DNA of 64,000 bases from Aporrectodea caliginosa (taxonomy: Eukaryota > Annelida > Clitellata > Crassiclitellata > Lumbricidae): assembly GCA_020284085.1 (NCBI GenBank), contig JACEVL010000151.1:419001-483000 (forward strand), in the 5' to 3' direction. A program made the position numbers and the translations under genes. The notes under the pieces are model-generated. The model was given only the letters and a program-made list of their open reading frames with translations. It was not told the origin of the DNA and searched no databases. Of this stretch, positions 35,706-44,147 are shown piece by piece (the stretch's first letter is position 1; the number at the start of each line of letters is the position of its first letter).

Positions 35706-35735
35706 CTTCCTCCTCCTCCTCCTCCTCCTCTCCAC
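35400..35735. repeat. (ATC)n microsatellite, about 300 bp, with CCT-rich end
   Basis: Near-perfect ATC trinucleotide with sparse CTC interruptions at 35484-35515 and 35602-35612, grading into CTCCTC repeats at 35700-35735. Poly-His, poly-Ile and poly-Met frames here are repeat translations. Confidence 0.97.
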
Positions 35736-37734
35736 CTCCCCTCCTCCTCCTTCACCTACACGCCCCCTTCTCCCCAAGTGCTTATCGCCATCGATGTTCT
35801 GTCTTAATGTCGTGTGTACTGTGAAACCTTGGAAAGAAGACAGTGTCAAAATCCGGTCGTATTGTATTGTATTGTAGTGTTGTTATACTAACACTTCATC
35901 ACAAGACCAGAAGCCCTTGCTGCTCTACCACAATGCAAAACGAGCAGTTTCGTCATTCAGTGTCTCACCCAGTTCCTTCTTGAAATCTGAATCTTCGATC
36001 TCATACGATTTAACGCAACGAGTTTGCTAAACATAGCGTTGGAAAGAAACGATTTAAAGGTGTGTAAAAGTACCATAACTTGTAACATTTAGAGCTCAGT
36101 GACATCTTCTGTCTATAATAATTGTTGCAGTAGTAGTAGTTTCAGTTTAACGACACTGTGTGATTACAAAGATCATTAGCGTCGCCCTCCTCCGTCATCC
36201 AGGCTTGGGACTGGCACTGCCAGAAAGCGAACAGTGGCGGAGTTCGTAACATAGCGTCATATAACGCGATTTAAAGGTATCCAAATATATCATAACATTA
36301 TTCGTTGTAAGACGTACAACGACATTTTACAGCCATAGCTGCCAGGGTCTTTGATAAGTCGCCCTCCTCCTTTCTCTAGTCTTGGGACTGGCACAGCCAA
36401 AGTAGGAAAGCCTTAAATTTCTACGCGTTTCTTTATTATTAAATTTCGCCAAAAAATCTTTCATAAAAATTTCTGTTGATACAAATCTTCGGAAAGGACT
36501 CGGAGGTTAATTGAGTGGCGTCTTCAGAATTTTACAAACGTTTTGACTTCATTTTCTTAGCCTCGGCATACGAAGCCATCCATCTCTCTCGCCGTCTGTT
36601 CTTACAATCCAGTGTAATAATTACCTCCATCGCCTGCGTTGCAAAAGGAGAGTTAAACAAACGGGCGTTAAGTGCGAAAGAGTGAACTGTGGCATTTGGG
36701 AATGACGTTTTTAGCCGTTATTCCACTGCCCCAGGGGATATAGAGTCACCCTAGCCGTGGTTGGATGCATGAACTGTAACGAATGACGGTCGATATCAAT
36801 TAGAGTGACGGCACTTACCGGGGTACTCACGAAAAGTTTAAAATATTGATTAGAAGTGATAGCTTGGCGACGCTACTTTAACAACTTAAGTTGAGTATTG
36901 TAGAAGTTTTTTATAAGTGAGCCTTAGTGAGGTCACCGATAAGAGCTGTAATATGCCAAAAATAATGTTTGTCGGTGGCAATGGCCTCTGTTGTCATAAG
37001 CTGCCGTTAAACTTTGGATACAATCCAGGTAACCGATAAACAAACGCTAACAATAAAGTAAGATAAAGATGAACTAAAACTCCACCACTGCTCGTACTTA
37101 CCAGTGCCAGTCTCAATCATGGAGAAAGGAGGAGGGCGACGCCAATCGTCCTTGCAATGACAAAGTGTAGATAACAGCAACTAACCAGCCAAACAGGAGC
37201 AACTGCAATAGTAGCCACTATACGTTGGCAAACGTTGTATAAAAACAAGTGTTCACAGAGATACCCTTAAATCGTTTGTAAGCAAGGCTATATATTTCGA
37301 TATTTTCGTTCAAACCTTAGTACATCTCATTTTTGTTGTTTCCTTGCTTAACTGCATTCTCGTCAACGGACTTTAATGTCATATGACGGTGATAAACTTT
37401 GAAATTAAAAAGCTACTGGAAACGTCAACATTTTCGTTCAGTCGCCATTGAAGAGCCGCATTAAGCACAAAACGCCTGTCGACGTCAGCAGCCATGTTGT
37501 CATCAGTTGTCTTTGAACTCCGGATCCATCTATTCAGTCGCTATTGAACAAAAATGTCGAACGTATACACGTAGCGCTGTTTCCAAGCGATTTAATTGAG
37601 AGATGTATTAAGCTAAAATAACTTCTATTGACGTCAGGGGCTTTTTAGCCACGAGATGTCGGTAAACGTTGAATAATTATAGGCTTACTATAAAAAAAAT
37701 CAGTGCCCTCTTAGAAACCTTTAAATCATTCGTA
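35736..37734. repeat. dispersed-repeat mosaic
   Basis: R1 at 36140-36245 (-) and 37080-37190 (+), a partial R1 at 36360-36405 (-), and an R2 variant at 36945-37015. The R2 block at 37258-37300 (CCTTAAATCGTTTGTAAGC, then CTATATATTT) is the empty-site relative of the 37735 insertion. Target copy GTA is at 37732-37734. No genes. Confidence 0.55.
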
Positions 37735-37763
37735 TAGTGGAGGAACGTGCCTGTGCATTTTTC

Positions 37764-39430
37764 TTCAGTCATTTCAAGTTGATGTAAAAGTTTCGTTTTC
37801 ACTACCAATTTGAAGGTAATGGTCTGTAGATCAATATTCGTCCGAGTCTGTAGATCAATATTCGTCCTCCTACATGCATCATACTCTACACTGGCTTCCC
37901 CTCCGGCAGCGTATCCTATATCGGCTCTGCACTCTCGTCTGGCAAAGCGTCTTGGGTTCAGCTCCTCGCTACTTGTGCACCATCTTCACTCTCTCTTCGT
38001 CTATTAAGGGTCGCTCAGCCCTCCGTTCCTCTTCTCGGGGTGACTTCTTGGTTCCACATGCCCGCACTGCTACTATGCAGCACCGAGCATTCTCTGTTGT
38101 TGGTCCAACAGCGTGGAATGTCTTGCCATCTTTCCTTCGGTTATCTCCTCGCATTCACTCGGCTTCCTTCTACGCTCAATTGAAGACTTTTCTGTATGAT
38201 CAGGCCTGGCTTGGGAGCGCCTCTGAGTAGAGCCCTTGAAGAGGCGCTATATAAATTTTATGATTGATTGATTGATTGATTGAGAAGAAAGCATGCAGAT
38301 AAAAATTAAGCGTGGGGGGCTCGAAAACCCCCTCTGGCCTATGGGAAATATGTGTATTTTTTCCAGTCATTTCAAGTAGATGCAAAAGTTTCTTTTTCAG
38401 TACCAATTTGAAGGTAATGGTCTAGAGACCAATTATGGTCCGAGGGGAAAGCATTCAGATAAAAAAAGAAGCGTGGGGGCTCGAAAACCCCTCCAAAGTA
38501 TGCAAAATATGTGTATTTTGCTCCAGTCATTTCCAATAGATGCATAAGTCTCGTTTTTTCAGTACCAATTTTAATGGTCTCTAGATCAATATTGGTCCGA
38601 GGGGAAAGCATTCAGATTAAAAAATGAAGCGTGGGGGTTCGAAACCCCCACCTCAGTTCTTTGCGAAATATGTGGATTTTACTCCAGTCATTTCAAATAG
38701 ATGCAAAAGTTTTATTTTCAGTACCAATTTGAAGGTAATGGTCTATAGATCAATACAGGTCCGAGGGGAAAGCATTCAGATAAAAAATAAAGCATGGGGG
38801 TTCGAAATCCCCCGGCCTATGCTAAATATGTAAACTGTTGTAACTTTTGATTGGATGGTCCGATTTGAACATATTTGGTATGTATGGATTCATAATCATG
38901 AGTTGCAAGTGATATTAACATGCATATTGCACATAAAAGCGTGTTTTGCATATAAAGCGTGGGGGTTCTTAATTCCTTTTCCGGCCTATGCGAAATATGC
39001 GTATTTTGCTACAGTCATTTCCAGTAGATGCATAGGTTTCTTTTTTCAGTACCAATTTGAAGGTAATGTTCTCTAGATCAATATTGGTCCGAGGGAAGCA
39101 TTCAGATTAAAAATTAAGCGTGGGGGGGTTTGAAAACCACCCCTCCGTCCTTTGCGAAATATGTGGATTTTACTCCAGAGTATTTCAAATAGATGCAAAA
39201 GTTTCTTTTTCAGTACCAATTTGAAGGTAATGGGCTATAGATCAATACTGGTATTGGATGAAAGCATTCAGATAAAAAAATAAAGCGTGGGATTCGAAAG
39301 CCCCTGGCCTATGCGAAATATGTAAACTGTTGTAACTTTTGATTGGATGTTCCGATCTGAACATATGTGGTATGTATGGATTCAGAATCATGAGTTGCAA
39401 GTAATATTAACATGTATATTGCACATAGAA
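37764..39430 (+). repeat. left-arm tandem subrepeats (about 150 bp) with GTTCGAAAC hairpins
   Basis: Successive units share CAGTCATTTCAAATAGATG, GTACCAATTTGAAGGTAATGG, TAGATCAATATTGGTCCGAG, AAGCATTCAGAT and a short hairpin of the form GTGGGGGTTCGAAACCCCCA. About six units, with two copies of a diverged insert (TTGATTGGATGGTCCGATTTG) after the fourth and sixth. Mirror copies fill the right arm at about 41100-42300. Confidence 0.85.
37868..38284 (+). mobile_element. LINE 3' fragment nested in the left arm
   Basis: Encodes HTLHWLPLRQRILYRLCTLV, LRSSSRGDFLVPHARTAT, HRAFSVVGPTAWNVLP and FYAQLKTFLYDQAWLGSASE without stops (37874-38230), the C-terminal end of a CR1/jockey-like ORF2. Then come the hairpin GAGCGCCTCTGAGTAG...GAAGAGGCGCTATATAAAT and a (GATT)n tail at 38260-38282. 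The right arm lacks it, so it arrived after the arms were formed. A 21-bp host sequence (TCTGTAGATCAATATTCGTCC) is duplicated next to its 5' end. Confidence 0.85.
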
Positions 39431-39567
39431 GCAGTGATGGTGCCAGTGTTGGCGCATATCCACAAAACTAAAGAAAGTTTCATAAGAAAGTTGCTAATAA
39501 ACCGGCTATAACAAACTGAACGTACATATACCGGGGTAGTTAAGTATTGCATATTGTTCTTGTCCAG

Positions 39568-40054
39568 CTACTTCGCACATGTACACTTGCAAAGACGTGT
39601 GCATTTCAATTTTGCCTTCATGCACTTGCAGAGAGAGCAGGTACTTGTGCAAGTGCACTTCACATCCAGATGGAATACATCCCTGGCGAGGGGCAGCGAA
39701 GTCCATGTGGGAAGCAGCTTGCCTTCCTCTTCCTTCCACCCATGATTAGTGGGGTTGTTCAAAGGCATCATGCATGGACCTATGAGCTGTTGTCCATATG
39801 CTTGCTTGAAATACACTTCTTTTGAGATGTTGATCCAAAGCATCGGTTGTTGGGGGAATTCTCTCCACGTCCCTAGTCTTCTGTGAGAACACCTTCATTC
39901 TGATGAGGTCAACGTCAATGTCATCGTTGGAGTCATTGGAGTACAGCCTACAGACGAATTTCGTTGCCACTTCTTTCAGCCTTGGCGATGTTTCAAATGG
40001 AGTGTCGACGACAGTTGCAAATTCCTCCATGAGGGATGGCACTTCGTGCATCAA
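39568..40054 (-). pseudogene. inverted partial copy of the same gene (C-terminal part)
   Basis: Mirror image of 40458-40948 in the left arm: FATVVDTPFETSPRLKEV, KVFSQKTRDVERIPPTTDAL, then in a second frame NHGWKEEEGKLLPTWTSLP and the Cys-rich tail. Few amino-acid differences from the right arm (such as TPFETS for TAFQTS and NDDIDVDL for KDDMDVDL) show slight divergence between arms. The reading stops at the loop boundary, so no upstream part exists on this strand. Confidence 0.8.
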
Positions 40055-40059
40055 CTTTC

Positions 40060-40948
40060 AGCTATGGAAAGGATGTGTACATCCCTGCAGGTATGAAGTC
40101 CATCATGTAGGAAACAGTCCACCAATGGTGCAATGCAACCATGAAGAAGCAGACACTCATGTCCTTATACATCTTTTACATGCACTTTAATCATGGTCAC
40201 TTGGGATGGTTCATACCGGAGATACTGATGTTGTAATTCTGTTGAGTAATTTCCATCATATCAAGGCTCTGAATCCTGCTGCAGAAATCTGGATCTCCTT
40301 CAAAGCGGGAAAGACAACTAGAATGATCTCCTTGAACAGTATCGCCTCAAACCTTGCAACGACAACGTGCAAAGCCATGGCCCTCTTTCACGCATTTACA
40401 GGATCAGACATCTACAGGATCAGGATCGTTCAAGTTCAAGGGTAAGCGATACTGCTGCAAGTTGATGCACGAAGTGCCATCCCTCATGGAGGAATTTGCA
40501 ACTGTCGTCGACACTGCATTTCAAACATCGCCAAGGCTGAAAGAAGTGGCAACGAAATACGTCTGTAGACTGTACTCCAATGACTCCAAAGATGACATGG
40601 ACGTTGACCTCGTCAGAATGAAGGTGTTCTCACAGAAGACTAGGGACGTGGAGAGAATTCCCCCAACAACCGATGCTTTGGATCAACATCTCAAAAGAAG
40701 TGTATTTCAAGCGAGCATATGGACAACAGCTCATAGGTCCATGCATGATGCCTTTGAACAACCCCACTAATCATGGGTGGAAGGAAGAGGAAGGCAAGCT
40801 GCTTCCCATATGGACTTCGCTGCCCCTCGCCAGGGATGTATTCCATCTGGATGTGAAGTGCACTTGCACAAGTACCTGCTCTCTCTGCAAGTGCATGAAG
40901 GCAAAATTGAAATGCACACGTCTTTGCAAGTGTACATGTGCGAAGTAG
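40060..40948 (+). pseudogene. broken gene of an unnamed multi-copy metazoan protein family (candidate mobile-element protein)
   Basis: Three frames in order. First, about 40060-40445: CNHEEADTHVLIHLLHAL, a stop, MVHTGDTDVVILLSNF, then AEIWISFKAGKTTRMISLNS and MALFHAFTGSD. Second, about 40430-40770: KFKGKRYCC, MEEFATVVD, YVCRLYSND, KVFSQKTRDVERIPPTTDAL and DQHLKRSVFQASIW. Third, about 40700-40948: NHGWKEEEGKLLPIWTSLP and a Cys-rich end with CTCTSTCSLCKCMKAKLKC and CKCTCAK. I recognise this order of motifs from large families of unnamed, multi-copy proteins in invertebrates and fish. The acidic HEEADT and DTDVV motifs suggest a PIN-like nuclease fold (inference), and the Cys tail resembles CXC-type DNA-binding modules. 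The N-terminal part is missing; one stop and two frame changes make it inactive. Confidence 0.65.
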
Positions 40949-42333
40949 CTGGACAAGAACAATATGCAATACTTAACTACCCCGGTATATGTACGTTCAG
41001 TTTGTTATAGCCGGTTTATTAGCAACTTTCTTATGAAACTTTCTTTAGTTTTGTGGATATGCGCCAACACTGGCACCATCACTGCTTCTATGTGCAATAT
41101 ACATGTTAATATCACTTGCAACTCATGATTCTGAATTCATACATACCACATATGTCAGATCGGACCATCCAATCAAAAGTTACAACAGTTTACATATTTC
41201 GCATAGGCCAGGGGCTTTCGAATCCCACGCTTTATTTTTATCTGAATGCTTTCATCCAATACCAGTATTGATCTATAGCCCATTACCTTCAAATTGGTAC
41301 TGAAAAAGAAACTTTTGCATCTATTTGAAATACTCTGGAGTAAAATCCACATATTTCGCAAAGGACGGAGGGGTGGTTTTCAAACCCCCCCACGCTTAAT
41401 TTTTTAATCTGAATGCTTCACCCTCGGACCAATATTGATCTAGAGAACATTACCTTCAAATTGGTACTGAAAAAAGAAACCTATGCATCTACTGGAAATG
41501 ACTGTAGCAAAATACGCATATTTCGCATAGGCCGGAAAAGGGATTAAGAACCCCCACGCTTTATATGCAATACACGCTTTTATGTGCAATATGCATGTTA
41601 ATATCACTTGCAACTCATGATTATGAATCCATACATACCAAATATGTTCAAATCGGACCATCCAATCAAAAGTTACAACAGTTTACATATTTAGCATAGG
41701 CTGGGGGATTTCGAACCCCCACGCTTTTTATTTATCTGAATGCTTTCCCCTCGGACCTGTATTGATCTATAGACCATTACCTTCAAATTGGTACTGAAAG
41801 TAAAACTTTTGCATCTATTTGAAATGACTGGAGTAAAATCCACATATTTCGCAAAGAACGGAGGTGGGGGTTTCGAACCCCACGCTTCATTTTTAATCTG
41901 AATGCTTTCCCCTCGGACCAATATTGATCTAGAGACCATTACCTTAAAATTGGTACTGAAAAACGAGACTTATGCATCTACTGGAATGACTGGAGCAAAA
42001 TACACATATTTTGCATACTTTGGAGGGGTTTTTCGAGCCCCCACGCTTCTTTTTTTAACTGAATGCTTTCCCCTCGGACCAATATTGGTCACTAGACCAT
42101 TACCTTCAAATTGGTACTGAAAAAGAAACTTTTGCATCTATTTGAAATGACTGGAAAAATACACATATTTCCCATAGGCCAGAGGGGGTTTTCGAGCCCC
42201 CACGCTTCATTTTTATCTGCATGCTTTCCCTCGGACGAATATTGATCTACAGACCATTACCTTCAAATTGGTAGTGAAAACGAAACTTTTACATCAACTT
42301 GAAATGACTGAGTGTCTGGGGCCCCCACTAGTA

Positions 42334-43588
42334 AGGAAAGCTATATATTGGAAATTTTCGTTCAGTTGTTAGTCATTCTGCCTACCCGAACTCTTGTTTT
42401 TAAATGTATCGTACATATTATTTTAGGAATTACTGTTGTCAACGGCGTTTGATGAAATATTAGGAGTCGAGGACTCTTAACTTTGAAAGAAACAATCGCG
42501 TTTGAAGAGCTCAAAATTTTCGTCGACGTCAACGGTTTTTTGTTGTCATAAGATTTCTTTAAACTCTAGATCCATTTATCCAGTCGCTATTGAACAAAAA
42601 TTTCGAATATATAGCGCCGTTTGCAAACAATTTCATTGAGAGACGTATTAAGATAAAATAACTTCTATTGACGTCAAATGCCTTTGTTGCCATAAGATGT
42701 CGTAAAGCTCTCGATCCATCCAAATCGCTATTGAGTTTATATTGACTTCGCTTTTAAAAAGACGATTCTATAAATGTGAAAACAGTTCAAACAGTTTCTA
42801 CAAGTAACGTCAAACGTTGCCATAAGATATTTTCATTAATTCAACCCAGTCTTTGATCTATGTGTAGTTTCTGTTTAACGACACTGATTATTAGCGTCGC
42901 CCTCCACCTTCTGCAGGCTTTGGATTTGCACTACCACAGGTAGGTTAATGGCGTAGGTTATACTCGCTACTGTGTAATCACTGCCTAGTTAATTAATATA
43001 GAGGGTAAGGTGGACGTTAACCGCCTTTGCAACTCCACCACTACTGCCAGTCTCAAAGGTGGATGAAAGAGGGGCAACGGTTGTCCTCTTAACATGTAAA
43101 ACGCTCAGTCATTATCATAATGTCACCGTCTGCTTACACACCTTTAAATTGCTATGAAACGAGCACATATAAAATGAATTTCGTTGACCGCAACAGGTAA
43201 CAGCTCAATTGAGTAAGTAGAAAGTTAACTGTAGAAAGTTTTTCTCAAAATGATTTGAAATTCGGTAATAAAGTTTAAATAACGTTTAAAATAAGTTTAA
43301 AGACGTCAACGGCCATTGTGTTGCAGTCAAACGCTTGGGTTCAAATACAATCGTAAGATACTGCCAGAAAAGTCGAAGAACAGAGACAGACGGACAGAAA
43401 GAGGCAGAGAGACGCAAAGAGTGACAGAGAGAGACAGTAAGAGAGAGAGACAGACAGAAAGACATACAGATAGACAGACAAAGAGACAGACAGAGGCAGA
43501 CACACAGAGAGAGGTCGACGTCAACAATCCTGTATTATCTTTTTAATTGGAACTTGTAATTGTAAATAGGACGATTTCTGTGGCATCG
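42334..43588. repeat. dispersed-repeat mosaic with GACA/GA microsatellite
   Basis: R2 continues from the insertion site, R1 at about 42870-42950 (-) and 43025-43095 (+), and an R2 block at 43137-43170 (CCTTTAAATTG, 13 bp, ACATATAAAATG). 43380-43512 is a GACA/GA tract followed by GAGGTCGACGTCAAC. No genes. Confidence 0.6.
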
Positions 43589-43596
43589 TCGATAGC

Positions 43597-44139
43597 CAGT
43601 GTGATTTTCGTTAACGATAACGATAACGAAAATGTTCGTTAACGAAAATAAAATGACTTCGTTAACGATAACTATAACTATAACTAAAAATATCATTAAC
43701 TATAACTATAACTATAACGAAAATAACACTAACGAAAATTCATCTTTATTTTCGTTAATACAAAAAATAAAAATAGGAAGTACAATATGGACGATTCGAC
43801 ATAAATGAGAACGAAAAATGCGAAATTTTTATTGTGAAATTTGTCAGTTACTTTGGAAACTCGTGTATTCATGAAGCTGACTGTACCCATGCTTCAAAGG
43901 TTTTCATAGCTCTGAGTAAATTGTGAAACAGCGTATTAATACGCACAATTTTGCTTATAGACTTAATTATTGTAACTAAGTAGTAACTAAAATTAACTAA
44001 AATAAAAATCCATTAACTATAACTATAACTATAACTAAAAAATAATACTAACTATAACTATAACTATAACTAAAATAAAAAATCATTAACTATAACTATA
44101 ACTATAACTAAAATAAAATCTGTAAGGAAAATCACACTG
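43597..44139. mobile_element. hAT-type non-autonomous element with 8-bp duplication
   Basis: Ends CAGTGTGATTTTCGTTAACG and GGAAAATCACACTG are inverted repeats. TCGATAGC flanks both sides (43589-43596, 44140-44147). An 8-bp duplication with CAGTG ends is typical of the hAT superfamily. Subterminal regions hold many TAACTATAACTATAAC repeats, which may be transposase-binding clusters. No transposase frame. The unoccupied sequence is preserved in a relative at about 24625-24665. Confidence 0.88.
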
Positions 44140-44147
44140 TCGATAGC

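Larger units (their letters stand above)
37735..42330. mobile_element. 4.6 kb long-inverted-repeat (fold-back) element with GTA target duplication
   Basis: Left arm 37735-40056, loop about 40057-40457, right arm about 40458-42330. The arms are near-identical reverse complements about 1.87 kb long, once a 0.42 kb LINE insertion in the left arm is discounted. Outer ends are TAGTGGAGG and CCCCCACTA; GTA flanks both sides (37732-37734, 42331-42333). Joining the flanks across one GTA recreates the R2 sequence seen intact at about 37270-37300. Each arm has an outer part of tandem subrepeats of about 150 bp and an inner part carrying the C-terminal end of a protein gene, so two inverted copies of that end exist. 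The loop holds the more upstream coding part. I cannot place it in a named superfamily. Confidence 0.85.

Noticed and set aside
35367..35877. Poly-His, poly-Ile and poly-Met frames up to 159 residues
   Set aside because: They are the ATC microsatellite read in three frames; no gene context.
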